Assembly (NCBI GenBank): GCA_015680685.1 | Contig: MNCI01009062.1 | Span: 131,997-195,996, forward strand | Length of the DNA: 64,000 nt | Reading direction: 5' to 3' | Source of the DNA: Gnetum montanum | Taxonomy: Eukaryota; Streptophyta; Gnetopsida; Gnetales; Gnetaceae | Shown: positions 32,519 through 46,279 of the stretch, piece by piece | How positions within the stretch are numbered: position 1 is the stretch's first letter | How the letters are laid out: each line of letters opens with the position of its first letter | Translations under genes and position numbers: made by a program | Notes under the pieces: model-generated | The model's database searches: none | What the model saw: the letters and a program-made list of their open reading frames with translations, nothing else | What the model was told of the DNA's origin: nothing

Positions 32519-33742
32519 TATACCACCTGAAATCGTCGGTCTCTAGTTGGAAGGAAAACAGAGACCGTGGGATCGCAGGGCGAGCACAGAAGACCCTACC
32601 TTTGCCTGAGGGAGAGCTAGAATGCACGAAGGCAGAGTACCCTGGGTGGTCCGCACGCGGATCAAACAAGGATTTCCCCAAACGTACACCAAAATGCTGT
32701 ACGCTGGGTTATACGTAAACAATGCAGGAGCGTAAACGGAGCGTAAACAATGTAGACGATGCAAACAACATGTAAACGTAAATGGATGTAAATAGAACAC
32801 ATGCAACAATTAATAGAAACTATAGACGATTATAGGAAGAAAATGTAACAATGGTATTACAGAATCAAAGTACAGTGCACCAGTCTAACGCAGTTGTGGT
32901 GAAACACAAGGTGGATGAAAAGCCCCGGTGAATGCAGGGACGGCTGGGCTAGTTTACGCTATAGGCGCGGCGTAGAGACTGTGCACGGTGTATAGGGTTT
33001 CCCAGCATAAGAGGGTTTTTACTCTGGTGCACGGCGTAATTGTTCCTGGGTATCCTCTGGGATTTTTGCCAACCGACCTGGTTGAAGTGGAAAATCGGGG
33101 TTTTTATACTGGTCGTTACGCTAGACTCGAGTTAGGAGACACGTGGCGCATTGATCGGGTGCGTACACTTTACAAAAATATAATATATTACATCTGTTGG
33201 GCGTATACGCTGGGCGTATACGTCACATCAGGCCAACGTATACGGTGGGCATATACGCTGAATGTGCAGGGTGTGTGAACTTGGGTGGAGATGCTGTGGA
33301 CGTTGGGCGTATACGCTGGGCATATACGCTGATGGACGCTGAGCGTATACGCTGGGCATATACGCTGACGGATGTTGGGCGTATACGTTGATAGATGCTG
33401 ACTTGCTTCAATTCGTCCTCTTCGGTGTTGTCTTCATTCTACCTTTGGAGATCTTGTCGTCGGGCGTATGCATCTGTTGTACGTGCCGAGCGTGCATGTG
33501 AGACGTGTTCGCTTGGCGTATGCACTGGTCGTATACGCTGCGGATTTGAGCGTATATGCTGGTGTTGTGCACTTGGGCGTATATGATGAGCGTATATGCA
33601 GGAAATGCATACTTAGTCAAAATTAAGCATTTGATCTCCAAAGTTGCCATGTTTGACGCCAAATGTAGCCGTGGTCGTCTGGAGTCCCGGGGACCTGCTT
33701 GGTGTCGGATAAGTACTAAGCTCCAAATTTTGTGGTGTTTCA
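32519..33742 (-). repeat. Element A 5' LTR (1224 bp)
   Basis: Collinear with 15687-16923. It ends GTGGTGTTTCA and is followed by GTAAT. The other terminus has mutated from TGTACC to TATACC. TTTTTATA at 33101-33108 is the complement of the TATAAAAA promoter. It carries fewer exact TATACGCT copies (about seven) than the 3' LTR; the tandem block around 33305-33400 is shorter and decayed. Confidence 0.9.
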
Positions 33743-33747
33743 GTAAT
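33743..33747. repeat. Target-site duplication, right (GTAAT)
   Basis: Exact copy of 15682-15686, directly outside the LTR. Confidence 0.85.
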
Positions 33748-35099
33748 CAATGTGAAGCATGAATGGTTTGAATGTGAAAATGTCTAAGGGATGAGGACCT
33801 TAACTAGTCCAACCAAGGAGTATGCAAGTCAGTCCTTCCCATGGTAGGCTTACACCCTTAATTCCCTTGCATGTCCTCAAACTAAGAAGTTCATTAGCCC
33901 CATGGGTGATTAATGGTTATGGTAAGTTAATGACTGAAACCTATAAGAAACTACCTAGGAATTTTAACACATCAGACCAAGACATCAAAAAAAATATAGG
34001 AAAAATGACATTAAGGTTAGTGATGGGAAGCATTGGTGGATGAGGAGAAGAGTGGAATGGAGTTTCATATTGTGGTCACATGAAGTTCCTTATGTATTTA
34101 TAGTTAATATGACCTGATAACATCCATCCTTAGTTTGAATTAGAAAAAACTACTTTCAATGACCTCTCATTGACACTCCAAGATTGGTGCACTCCCTCAA
34201 GGAACAAGAATATCCCCATAGATCAATCGTCATTCCTAAAAGAGAAGAAAAGAGAAGTAGGAAGTGAGATGGGCCTTAGCTAAAGGGGACCTTCAAGCAT
34301 GGGTAACATGTCATTCTAGTCCCATAACCAGTGCTTGTAGCCCATTAATTTATCTAATGGGTGTGCTTTGAATTTCCATTATTGTGTTTTTTTTTTATTT
34401 TTTATTTTTGATCAGAACCATACCATGCAAAGACTTTTAGCTTCCTATTATTGGTTGATAGTGGAAAGGTGAGAAATCCATGAAAACACTCATGCACCCA
34501 ATAAGGTAGGAAAGTATAAAGAACATCAAATCGCCTTGAAGTAACATCCTTGTCCATCCATTTAATCCTTCCCAAGTTTGGAAACAACCGAGATCACAAA
34601 TTCATTAAAAGTTTCATTTCAGAAGGGATTGCATATTTCCAAAATAAGGGAACACCATAGAGTTTTGTGAGTGGGTGGATAACATGGACTCACTACTTAT
34701 TATCATGAAAAAGAAACCATGTATTAGTAATTAATCCCAAAATTCAAAGATAGAATCCAAACATCAGCAATCAAATAACATTATAGTACAAACCACCATC
34801 AATCAACAACTACAATTGCACTTTGTTCTAGTGACAATGAAGACAAACAAAACAAAAAATTAGAAAATTATTTTAAAAACCCAAAACAAAATAAAGTAAA
34901 TTATAGAATAAATTTTAAAATATTTACAAAAGAGAAAAATGTACTAAAGATGATGTAAAACAAAAACTATGAAAAAAAATTAAGAAGCCATGTTGATTAA
35001 TTAGCATGGATGGCCATCTCCCCCATGATTGGGTTAGAAGAAGGATATCTAAAACATTGAGTGTGCATGTTCATCCATTTAGGTGTTTTGGTCACTAGC
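33748..35099. other. Right flank of element A, AT-rich non-coding
   Basis: Continuation of the target repeat. TGTATTTATAG at 34094 resembles the reversed LTR promoter of the older family. 34780-34980 is A-rich. Open frames here are short and unsupported. This may include the 3' LTR of the Athila-like element G, but I found no clean LTR end. Confidence 0.4.
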
Positions 35100-37600
35100 T
35101 CTCTTAGGCTCACGGAAACATTTTATTTGTTGCATGTTGACCAACAATTTCTTATTTGGGCTTTCAAGTTTATATGTTAACATGAGACCAAAAGGAAAAG
35201 TTTTATAGACAATATAAGGCCCCTCCCATAATATTTGGAACTTGGTTCTTTATAATATGTGTGTGGGATTCTAGTAGAGGACCCTATCTCCTAGTTGAAA
35301 TTTTATTTTCCTTATTTTAAAGTCATGTTGTTACTTGTTGAATGCATTGTGCAACTCATTAGATGATAGGGCTACTAATCGGTTCTTATCTAGCAAGTTG
35401 AGGTTCATCAATCTTTCTTTTTGTGCTAGACTTAGGTCAAGGTCAAGGTCATAAGTTGTTGATAGTATATGAAGCTTTTCTTGCATAGTAAAAGTTGGTA
35501 ATTTTCCATACACAAGTTCATAGGGAGAGTAGCTAATAGGAGGTTTCTATGTGGAGCGGTAGGTCCAAAGGGCATCGTTGAGTTTTGTGCTATAATCCCT
35601 TCTATATTTACTAATAGTTTTGGTTAGTATCTTTGTGATTTCTCTATTTTTAACCTCTTATTGATCCATTTTTTATAATAGTTAATAATGACTATGATGT
35701 ACACCTTTCCATTTGACATGGGTGTGATGGGACCCATGAAGTCAATGCCCTAGATGTTAAAGGGCTCTAGTGGTTGGATCCATTATTGAGGTTCCTCCAT
35801 TTGAGTAGTCATTCCAACATCACATTGGTAGTGTTCACAAGAGAAAATAAAGTGATGACTATCCTTTAAAAGTATTGGCCAATAATACTCTACCATGACA
35901 ATCTTAATGGTTGTGCATTTCCCATGATAGTGGCCCCCAAGAGAACCCTCATGAGCATTTTGGAGAACACAGAGTTGGTCAACATCAGGAACACACCAAT
36001 GAACTAGGCCATTAGTTCATACCTTGTAAAAATTTTTGTTAATCTCCATCAAGAATTTTTCCTACTCAAGAAACTATCATTTCTTTCTATTTTCCCACTC
36101 TTGTGGTACCTCATAAGTGAGAAGATAGGTGAGAATGTGATCATACCAATTGGACTTAGTGGGCATTTGTTCAATTATAGCCTTGACAAAGAGGAGTTAT
36201 TTAGGAAAGTAATCTAACAATGGGCTCTTCTCCCCTTTGTTGTTCCATCACAACTGAGACAAGTGATTAGCAACCACGTCTTTGGTTCCCTTTTGATCTA
36301 CCATTGTAACATCAAATTCTTGTAAGATCATCAACCACCATATGACATGGAGGCTCACCATTGGTTTGTTCATGAGGAACCAAATTACACTATGATCTAC
36401 ATGCATGAACACCTTGTATCTAAGCACATAGTGCTTGAATGTTTCCAAGGAGAACATCACTACCATCAATTATTTCTCTATTGTGATATAGTTTAGTTGT
36501 GCACCCACAATGCTTCTACTTGCATAGTAAATATAGTAAGGATGTTTCTAATTGTCCAACTATGTGAGCATGACTCCTAAGGTAATTTGATGCATCTGTC
36601 ATGATGTTGAAGGTTCTAGACCAATCAGGTGCTCATAGAAATGGAGTTTCTATAAGATTTTTCTTGAATTATTGGAATGCATATTTGCATTCCTTGGTCC
36701 AAATAAATAAAGCATCCTTCTTTTTCAGCTTCACTAACTATTTAGCAATCTTAGAAAAATTCTCAATGAATCATTGGTAGTAGTTAATGTGTCCAAGGAA
36801 TGAACTCACATCTTTGATGGTTTCTAACTATTTGGTAATTGCTTAGATGACCCTTATTTTCTCAGGTTCTAGCTTATTCCTTTTTATAAAATGTTATGCC
36901 CTAGAACAATGCCTTCCTAGACCATCAAGTGGATTTTCTACTAGGTGAGACAAATATTTGTATCCACACACCTTTTTAGCACTTGCTTAAGATGGTCTAA
37001 GGCTAACTCAAGTGTAGCCTAATAGGTGGAGAAGTCATCCATGAAGACTTCCATTCTGCTACCAATCTAATGTTGGAATATGTTTAGGACAAGATGTTGG
37101 AATGTAGTAGGGATATTTCATTAGCCAAACGACATCTTATTGTACATGAAATTCTTCCAGGGACTCTTGAATGTTGTTTTGATCTGATCTTTTGATGTGA
37201 TCTAAATTTGGTTATAGCCACTATAACCATCTAGAAAGTTGTAGTGGCAATGCCTAGAAATGATGTCCAACACCTAGACCATAAGTGATAACAAAAAGTG
37301 ATTTTTGTATGTTGCCATGTTCGGTAGCCTAAAATTGGTAAAAACCATCAATTTTCCACCTTTCTTTAGCACTATCATAAGTGGGTTAACCCATTAGTCA
37401 TCTGTAATGGAATAGATGAACCTCACCTTGAGGGATTTTTCAATCTCCTCTTTGATGATTTGCTTCAATTTGGTGGGGGTGCAACCACCACTATGGCTAC
37501 CTCTTTGGCTTCATGGAAGGATCCATATAGATGCAATGTTGGCATATCCTAGGATCAATCACAACAAGTTCAAGATATAACCAAGTAAAGGTTGTCAACC
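35100..37600 (-). pseudogene. pol: Athila-like pol relic (RT, RNase H, integrase)
   Basis: Read on the minus strand. RT appears near 37470-36900 with NFLDGYSGYNQI and KTTFKSPWKNF. RNase H appears near 36620-36245 with LGVMLT, YYIYYASRSI and QLNYITIEK; the open frame 36469-36248 has SLETFKHYVLRYKVFMHVDH and DVVANHLSQL. Integrase appears near 35960-35330 with GGHYHGKC, GIDFMGPITPMSNGK and a C-terminal LAQKERLMNLNLLDKNRL. There are many stops and frameshifts. The single RNase H and its wording resemble Athila-type elements rather than A, B and C. Confidence 0.75.
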
Positions 37601-40600
37601 ATTTCTTGACTAGCCCCAATAGCTTCTTTTTATACAGAAGAGTAAGAATGACACTAATAATAATCATCCTATCATTTTTAGAAAATCATACTCCATTCTG
37701 ACTAGCAGAATTTTCAACTCAAGGGACTCTTGTTTAAAACTTTTAGGAATCTCCAACTCTTCCCAATTGATGTCATCAGGTTCATCAACAGAGAGTTGAC
37801 AATAAAATTTTTCTAGTTCATTCATACCTTTAATTTAGGCACTTGTAAGGCTCTTAGTTGGTTCCATCCATATTATTGAGCTGTATTCTGCATCAACTAT
37901 GAGCCACTAGATATCCTCCTATTTTGTGGTTACTACTTATAGGCACCTTTGAATTTTTGTCACATTAAAACACTGTCTGCATGTTGTGATTGATGTGCTT
38001 TTCATGATCCATAATTTCTACAAATAGTTGTACCCTGTGTCACTGTATGTAATGTATGGAACATGCTTCCTCTTAATATTTTCAAAATCCATTTTCTTGA
38101 AAATTTTCAATCAGAGGTCTCAAATTCCCAAACATGCATCTATTGTGCTTAGCCAAGCCATTCCCAAGATGATTGGAAATTCCCCCTTACAATTGTCTAC
38201 ATGAATCAACAAGAAGTCAGTAGGATAGCATCACCCACAAATGGTGATCACAATGTCCTCAACCCATCCCAAGGAAATAGTGATGGACTTATCTTCCAAC
38301 TCAAGATAAATGTTATTCTTCTTGAGTGAAGGTAGGATCTAGGATTTGTACATTTCATGGAAGATCAAATTTACACCATAACCTAAGTCCAAAAGAGCCT
38401 TTCAAGATTCATTCCTAGTGATTTGCAAATAAACTAGGGGACTCATGGAATTAGATCTTTTTCTAGGAAAGTGGCTAGTATTAATCCAATTTATGACTGC
38501 GTGGGTTAGTATTATAATATGTACTTTGGGAGGCATTTGGTTTGAAGGGACCTTGAATGAAATTGTAGAGGATGAGGGAGAAGCAGGGTCATCAGCCATA
38601 GGTGTTTGTGAGGGCTTAGAAGAATTTTTGGTTTGAAAGAAGGGTCGTTTTTAGGGTTTGTTCTCTAAACCACTTGGATGAGGAGCTGACTATAAGTTAA
38701 AAGCCCTTGTGGAGTTTCTTTGTTGCAATTGGGCAAGAATTTCACCCTACATGGATGGAGCTAGTGGCAATTGAGTTAAGGGTAGAGGTACAAGTGTAGA
38801 AGGATGAGGAGGAAAGAAAGGAAATGGGGATTCCCATCTTCGAGATTGAGCTTTGTATTATTTAGGAAGGTAGTATTGGTATTGAAAGGAGGTGTGAATG
38901 GAAGAGTCATGTAGAGAAATTAGCTATTAAACATAGTACACATAGGGATCTGGCTACTGGTAAGGGTATTTATGCCTTGATGGTGGCATCTCCCATGACT
39001 ATGGATGTTACCATTGCTGGTACTTCTCATGAGGTTGGGATAGAGCTCCACTCAGATAGTAGGCTTGTTATTGGTGAAATTGCTTGTAGTTGGCTTGAGG
39101 ATAAGGAAAACTTCTAGGTTTTTGTCTTCTTGTCAATCTTGGATTTAGTGTGTAAACCCCAAACACCTACAAGTGTGATACAATAGAATAAAATTCCTTA
39201 GGATGCTAATAGTGGTAGATGTCACATCCACCATTATCATCTATCTTAGATTATATAACATCTTCAATGGGAGTAATTTTTCCCTTACCCATTTGATGGG
39301 CATGTTTAGCTTCTTTCATTCTTCTTTGGTTACAACTTCTACCTTGCTATTTCGACTCTTTAGCAATTCTAAGAGCAATTTGAAATTTTTCGTCCAAAGA
39401 ATTTCACATTTTATCTACCTTGGCTAATATTTTAGAAATAAATTTTTACATCAATAAGGTTTTATGTTGCACCACTTCTTCAAGTGGTGCCTCCTCATTC
39501 TCACAAAACTAGACTTTCCATTTTCAAATGGAAGGATCCCAGTTGTACTCCTCCACATTTTTCATTTTTTTCAAATCTCCTTATTCTTTGACCACCTACT
39601 CAATTAGCCTTTCAATCTAATGGACTTTAAGTTCTGAAAGTCTTCCTTGGGCATAAACCCCAAGAATTCTCCTTGTTTCTGTTTAGAGCCCATCTATGAT
39701 AAGGTAGGGCTGTTCCTACTAAGAAAATCCATGGTTTGGAAAATTTTTCAATAAAGAGTAATATCTACCCATGGTAGCATCTAAGGATTCATGTGTTGCT
39801 TGTCCCCACCCTTGGGTATGCTTCCTTAGATTAGACACTTAGGAGTACATTTGACACTTGTCATTTAATAGTTCAATCATCGTACTCCATCGTCTAATTA
39901 ATTCTAGATCTAAGAATTGGTAGCAGATTTCAGCGTCCTTGATGAGTGTCCTTGAAAAAGTTTTAGCTTCTACCATTCATTTCTCATGTATTGTAAGGCA
40001 CAGGCATCATGAAAGGCTTGAAGATGATTTTTTGGATCTGAGTTGTATCCCCCTTAGAACATGGGGATATTGTTCATATCCAATCTTTTAATTTTACTAT
40101 CTTTCACATGCCTTGTTGGAATTCTCATAGCCTCTACAATGTTTAGCATGTTTCTTATTAGAAGAAAAGGCTCATCATAGTCATAGCCTCAGTGATGGCC
40201 ATGATGCCTATGATGTCCTCTACTATCCTTTCTTTTGTGGAGATTGACCTTCCTTGATTGTCATGCCCTTGATCTCTACTATTCCAGTAGGCCCTACTAT
40301 CATCTATGTCTCATTGGGCACCTCCATCATGGTCATGTCCTTTGCAACTTTGGTCAAAGCTAGAAGAGGAAGAATATGAGGACATCTAAGGTGAAGAGGT
40401 ATGAGAGCCAAGAACAAGGTAGTGTCTACTACTTCATCTTCTTTGATCATAGCTACGCTCACCATGTCTATCTCTATCTTGGTGCTTATCCTAGTTCCTA
40501 CCTTAACTTCCTCCTTTGGAGACCCCATGGTCATGGGATCCATTCTTTCCCAAACTAGGGTTTTTTATAGTGGATTTTAAATTTATTTTAGGGCCTCCTT

Positions 40601-40800
40601 CATCAAACAAGAAGGGAGGAGAGTCTGTGTTTTGAGAATCCCTAGAGAAGGGATCCTTATTTTCCTTCTGGCCCACTAGGAATAAGGGTTTGTGAATAGC
40701 TTCCCCTTTGATGCCTTTTAGGACATCTTCTTTTGTCAATATTTTTTCTATCGTGTGCTAGTGGAATGATAATCCCAATATTCATGATCCTACATAATGT
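37601..40800 (-). pseudogene. gag-pro: Athila-like gag-protease relic
   Basis: Minus-strand relic upstream of the pol relic. 39650-40100 repeats the gag block found at 6130-6560 and 10950-11230 (CATGAAAGGCTTGAAGATG, TTGTTCATATCCAATC). 37800-38420 corresponds by position to the protease/linker. The small frames 38599-38402 and 40739-40503 are fragments. No motif is intact. Confidence 0.55.
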
Positions 40801-41217
40801 ATTTAGCATTGACCCCATGGATAATCAATTTCATGAGAGTTTGGAGTAGTATTGCAAGAACTGATCAATCAAGCAACAACACAATGTTTCCCTCCATGTT
40901 CCTCCATTGCAATTGTTCATCCTGATGTAGGATGAACATGTAGTCTAGCACATACTCATTGACAGGAGTATAGACCACTTTGCATTGTTGCGGCAGTCAT
41001 GATTTTGACCTTTTCCCCCATAGTTGATTGGATCTACCTTTGTATGCTGACAAAGAATCTCCCCTGTGAGAAGAAGCCATAACAAATTGAAAGAAAAACA
41101 ATGTGCTCTTGTTATTATTATTATTAGTTTTCTTAATGATGTTAACTTTTGGGTTTGTTACAACATTGTTATATAATTTTACAAACTCCTATATAGTGCA
41201 TGTAGCTAACTAAAGTC

Positions 41218-41238
41218 CTCGGCAATGGTGCCAATGGT
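41218..41238 (-). promoter_or_regulatory. Athila-type primer-binding site
   Basis: The minus strand reads TTGGCACCATTGCCGAGGAC, close to the TGGCGCCGTTGCCGGGGA consensus of Athila-type elements and the best preserved of the three copies in this window. It marks the 5' end of the minus-strand element at 35100-40800. Confidence 0.7.
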
Positions 41239-41800
41239 AAGTAGTGAGCAATCCCTATGCCCAACCATACTAATCACCAGTGTTCACTAAGTGATTAGGT
41301 CAAATTTCATAGAATTTAGCCCTCTAAGTACATTAGGTCTTGGTAGTGAATCTAACAAGTGTGATCATTGTGTTCTTAGTTTCAGTTGTGAAGTGTAAAG
41401 GTATGGTTAAGTGTAGTTGAGACATATGATTTTTATCATTTTATATTTTTACATAATCCAACTAAGTGCTAAAAATAAAGTAATTAAATGTTTAATTAAT
41501 CTAAAAACTAACTAATATCTTAACTAATCCTAACATAAGCATCTATTCATTTACTATACACATCATGATTCATGCTGCAATGTTACTAGGTTACCAAGTG
41601 TTAAGCACTACTAGGATTACCAAATGTTAATGTATGCTTGAAATGATTGTACTTATGTGTATTAATTAATCACTAATTAATTAATTAATTAGATTGATTA
41701 AATTAAATTTCTTAAATAATAAATGTATTTAAAGTAAACATTAAACTAATTCTAGATGCTACAAGGTTTATGAATAAAGTGTCTTTATTGTCATTCACAT
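41239..41800 (-). repeat. 5' LTR of the Athila-like element, truncated
   Basis: Closely matches 11246-11790 (AGTAGTGAGCAATCCCTATG, GGTTACCAAGTGTTAAGC, TAAATGTATTTAAAGTAAAC) and then breaks off near 41800 into a gag fragment of a second copy. Confidence 0.65.
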
Positions 41801-42190
41801 TGAGGTCTCCTATATCTCCACCTATGGTCCCTTCATTCATCCTTTCTAGGTTTAGAGAAGGGCCTAGGCCTTGAGGCCCTTCTTATTCTAGGACATGCTC
41901 CATCCACTCTAGGGTTGTTTGCATCAATTAAACATAGTCATTGAATGTAGTAAAGATTTAAAAGAGCATATAAGACCCATGCATTTAGTAATTCACTTCA
42001 ATTCTCTTTAATATAGATCCTATCATTTTTCCTACTAGTGTTATCATCATGTGATGGGTTATCAGTTCTATGTGAAAGAGACATGTTTTTAATTAATAAT
42101 GTGTGTGACTTAAATTATTAATATTTTTAAAAAGATAAATCGTTAATACTTTTACAATGATCATTTATAATATAAATAACCTAGATAACT
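41801..42190 (-). pseudogene. gag 5' fragment of a second Athila-like copy
   Basis: Aligns with 6795-7195, including TTCTAGGTTT, CTTGAGG, GTCCTATGTGAAG-like and ATAAATCGTTAATACTTTTA words, and is followed by the same primer-site/LTR junction. No open frame. Confidence 0.55.
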
Positions 42191-42207
42191 AGCATTGTCC
42201 TTGTCAA

Positions 42208-43030
42208 TAGTGCCAATGATGAGCAATGAATAGTCCTTATGCCCAATCATACTAATCACAAGCATTGCACTAGTCATCTAGTCAAATTTTATGGACTTTA
42301 ACTCCTAAATGTACAATAGGCAAAGTACTGATTTAAAGAGGTGATTGTTGTCTTCTTGGCTTCACTTGTGTAAATGCAAGATTATGGTTAAGTGTAAGCC
42401 AAGGCACATGATTTTTATTGATTCTTATACTTTATTTGATTTAACCTAAGTGTGAAACAAAGTAATGAATTATGAATTAATATAATTATCCTAACATAAA
42501 CATCTAGGCCTAGATTTCGTGCACATCCTGAACTTGTTATGACTGCTATTGGCTTACCAAGTATTAAGCTATTGGCCAAACCAAGCGATAAGACCATTGG
42601 AATTACCAAGTATTAACGATATGTTCAAGGAAGTTGTACTTATGTGTAATTATTAAGTGTATTAACTAACAAAGAACATGAACATAACGTGCAAGAATGG
42701 AAACATTAAACTATTCCTAAGTGTTGCAAGGAGTTCCAAGAATCTTATCTTTACTATCACCACATTAAAGTGTTTAGGTACATTGATGTTAAAATAAGGA
42801 TTCATACAATCCTTGAAGTCCTACTGCAAGCACTTTAAAAATATTCTAACTCTAATAGAATAACATTGCAAGAACTTGACTACTCTATTAACTTAATGGT
42901 GCCATAAATGTAGTGGATATGTGGATTTATATAACCAGAGACAAACATTACATCAACAAATCAACCCATGCATCCATAGGAATGCATCAACACATGCCCA
43001 TCAACATAGTCCATCATATGATTTATCACT
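42208..43030 (-). repeat. LTR of the second Athila-like copy
   Basis: Begins TGATGAGCAATG after a decayed primer site (TTGGCACTATTGACAAGG on the minus strand). 42660-42880 matches 1-219. The outer end is approximate. Confidence 0.6.
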
Positions 43031-44311
43031 CTCATATTTTTATCCTACCTCTCCATCCTATCCATCATTTGTATCTCTAGCCTTGTAATGGTCTCCTCTA
43101 TCATTTCCGCTAGGTTATCTATCATTTTTTCTTTTTTCATGGGCATACTCATCCTCATAATATCTTGATAATGACAATGATGAGGATGATGGACAACTAG
43201 GAGAGCCATGCCAACTTCCTCTCCTTCTGTGACATCTTTGGATATCTATGCATAACCTATAAGAAGACCTAGGTTTGGAGGTACTTCTTGGGTTAGTTAT
43301 TTCTCTCCTTTTTCATTGTTACTTATCAAGACTAAATGTTGTCATGAATTTTTCATTCCATCTATAGTAAAGAGGAGAGGATTTTCATGATTGGATTTGC
43401 CTGAATGGTAATTTATGTTCTTCTTTTTGGACTATGATGTTAATGGAATGGTGGACCTTGTTACTTTGGTGACTTCATGATGTATCTCCATGAAATGATC
43501 TTATCATAATTGGGCTTGAGTGAGTTGATAAGGCCTAAACATCTCATCAAATACATTGTAGTCACTAGCAATTGCTTCAAGTCCAACTTTTATCAATATT
43601 GCTATGAACATTGATGGACCTGAGCAATTAAGTGCCAACATAATTTTTTCCTCTAGGCTTCTCTATTACATCTAGTTATCCACATAAAGTATAAAGGTAA
43701 AGTTTGAATTCTAGGGATCTAGATGTTGGTAGACAACTTTGACTTGATATGATACATTATCCCTAATTTTGGTAGTTCTATCATGTTCCTTTATAAAATC
43801 AGTAGTAGGTAGGGAATTAGTCCTACAAGAAGAATTTTTTTTAATTATTGTGTGTTTGTTTAAATAAAATTATATTATCCATTAGATAATAAATAAAATT
43901 ATCCTTTAGATAATCCTAAAATCAAAAAGCTTTTTATTTTCCTATTTTTATGTCTACTCAGTACCACGTTTGTGATGTACTTTGAATTTTCTTTACTCGT
44001 TATTAATATATTTTTATAGGTTTGACACCCCACATCATCCTCCTAATCAAAATATTTTTAATCAAAAATTTATATTTAGCTTTTTTATGGATTTAAAATA
44101 TACATGTGAAAAAACTAGAACTACCCTTTGTAACAATGTACAAGGTTTTTTCCTTTTTTTGATGGTAAGGTGATTCAATATGAATACAATAATGCCTTTA
44201 GGCTAGTGTGCTTAGGGTGTTAGTAACAAGTTTTGAACCTATTATCTTTAAGTGAAAAGCAATGCAAGTTAACTAACTAGCCAATGGCTTGTACTATCCA
44301 AAAATGAAATG
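43031..44311. other. Decayed gag-like fragment and AT-rich sequence
   Basis: Minus-strand 43140-43030 can be read as a short helical gag-like stretch (NLAEMIEETITRLEIQMM). Nothing beyond that is recognisable. 43850-44170 is AT-rich and non-coding. Confidence 0.3.
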
Positions 44312-45590
44312 TTAGACTATTAATAAGACTCTTAATTTGTTAACTCTAAGTTATAGGTTTGATTGAAGTAGACAATGTTGAGTTATAAAGTTCTAATTTG
44401 ACTATATATCTTGGGGATTAAATATTGGTAAAATAAAAAAACTTTGAGTTTGAATACCCTACAACCTTCCATTTATTAAAAATTTCATAAATGAAAAACT
44501 ATGCCTAATTTTTTCTTGAAGCTTATTCTATTATTTTTTTATGCTTGAAAAGTAGTTCATAGAAATACAAGAAAATATAGTTAACATAATGGTAGACTAT
44601 CATTTGGAGTGATGGTATGATGCTTATTTCTTAAGTCGAAGACCTATGTTCGAGCCTTGGCACAACCACTTAAAGGGGTTAGGTTTTTGGTCATCTACTA
44701 ATCCTCTTGGAACCCTACTTAGTGGGATGACCACCATAGCACTTGATGATGATTCTTATAGTTAACATATGAGTAATTTTTTAATCACGGATCATTAGCT
44801 AATTAATTAACTTACATTACTTTTCACAAAATATATTTGGTTCAAAACCTTGGTACATTAAGCATGCTAACATAAAGCCATTATTCCAAGCATATATATT
44901 ACCTTACCATAAGAAAATGATAGACATGATTTCAACAAATGAAGATTAGGAGAGAAAAATTTTGAAATCCTATACTCAAAATCAAATCTTATTTTTTAAT
45001 TATGGTTAGTGCATTGATGGTTAAGTTTTTAGTTTTCCAAAGGAAGATTATGGGTTAAATTCTTAACCCTAAAATTTTATGATGTCTTATTCAAGTGGCA
45101 TTATACCTAGACATATTGCATGAAAGATAATAAGATCAATATTGATTCCTATCCATTGCAGCACTTTGACTTAGAATAGATTTACTTTAAATGAAATTTA
45201 CTTTTTATGTACTTAACATTTACATATTCATGCATATTAATCAAATGGAGGAATGAACATGACCAATTTCAAGCGTAAACATGTATTTTCTTGGTAATCC
45301 CAACAACATTATTGCTTAGTTTGGCCAATAGCATAACACTTAGTAACCCTAATAGTGGATATGTGAGTTTAGGATGTGTACAAAAAGTTGGGAAAAGACA
45401 CTCATCATCCTTAGGCTAGCTTAGAATTTATTCTCTTGTTATTAATTAATTAATTAATTTCTATATTATCATTCAATTAGATTAATGGTCGCATAACATC
45501 AATAATAATATGTCTCACTCTAGACTAAACCATATGTGACAAAACTACCACTAGTCCAAGTTAGAAGATAATGACCTATGATCAATGGTT
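44312..45590. repeat. Composite dispersed repeat, copy 2 of 2
   Basis: Collinear with 220-1500 in the same orientation. The SINE-like part at 44605-44765 keeps a better box B (GTTCGAGCC) than copy 1. The copy runs into an inverted piece of the old LTR near 45460. Confidence 0.75.
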
Positions 45591-45705
45591 GAAACTCTAG
45601 ATACCACACTAGTTCCATCTACCAAATTTGACTAGATTGCATGTCAATGCTTGTGATTTGTATGGCTGGGCATAGGGGGTACCTATTACTCATTACCATT
45701 CATAC
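45460..45705 (+). repeat. Inverted LTR fragment of the old Athila-like family
   Basis: The reverse complement of 45705-45460 begins with an LTR start (ACCCCCTATGCCCAGCCATAC) and continues with AAATCACAAGCATTGACATG and ATCTAGTCAAATTTGG words like those after 42208 and 41239. It therefore lies opposite to the other LTRs. Confidence 0.55.
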
Positions 45706-45850
45706 CTTATTAAAGAAATGGTAGAGCCTCATGTGTGTTATATTGTTGTTTGTGGGTTTGAATTCAATCATGCTCATACAACATGACATCATTCTTTAAA
45801 ATAATAATAATAATAAGGATAAGGTAAAATTATTAAGCTTTTTATTTTCC

Positions 45851-46279
45851 TTTAATGCAAGTGATGAGTGGCGAGGTACCCCTACACTCAACCATATGAA
45901 TATGAGCGTTTCATGCGTGATCCGGTCGAACTCCAAGGACTAAGTTCTTACGCACCTTAATGGAACACTTAAGGTTAATGAATCACTATCTTCCCAAAAT
46001 TACTTGTATTTTCACGGTTGTATGGTTAAGTACACTTGAGGTATATGATTTTGATATCTTTTATCTTTTTAATGTCTTATGCTAATCGGGGAAGGTAAGG
46101 AGAACTAAGTGACTAACTTACATTAACTATTTACTAACTAAGTTCTAATTGTTCCTAACACCAGTATCTATTCCCACATGCTACACACATCCTAAACCAG
46201 TGCAACACTGCTGGGATTACCAAACGCTAATCGTTAATGGGCTACCAAGCACTGCACACAAGCTCCAAGTGGTCATACT
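45851..46279 (-). repeat. Old LTR interrupted by element C
   Basis: Starts TGATGAGTGGCGAGGTACCCC and follows the family order (GTATGGTTAAGTACAC, CTACACACATCCTAAACC, GGGATTACCAAACGCTAA) until 46279, where the element C LTR begins. The better-kept CpG content suggests a younger copy than the others. Confidence 0.65.

Larger units (their letters stand above)
15687..33742 (-). mobile_element. Element A: complete Tat/Ogre-like LTR retrotransposon with an antisense gene
   Basis: An ~18.06 kb minus-strand element bounded by LTRs and a GTAAT duplication. In its own 5'-to-3' order it has: LTR 33742-32519; primer site 32513-32495; leader rich in AGCGTAA words; gag-protease 31856-27707; a long interval (27706-21826) holding an opposite-strand gene; pol exon 21825-18341; 3' region with a hairpin array; purine tract 16940-16924; LTR 16923-15687. 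The dual RNase H and the interval between protease and RT place it near the Tat/Ogre group. In-frame stops in gag and pol make it non-autonomous as sequenced. LTRs differ at very roughly one base in ten to fifteen over the part I compared, mostly transitions. Confidence 0.9.

Noticed and set aside
34402-34587. Minus-strand 61-codon frame next to element A
   Set aside because: No recognisable motif and flanked by AT-rich repeat debris; insufficient support.
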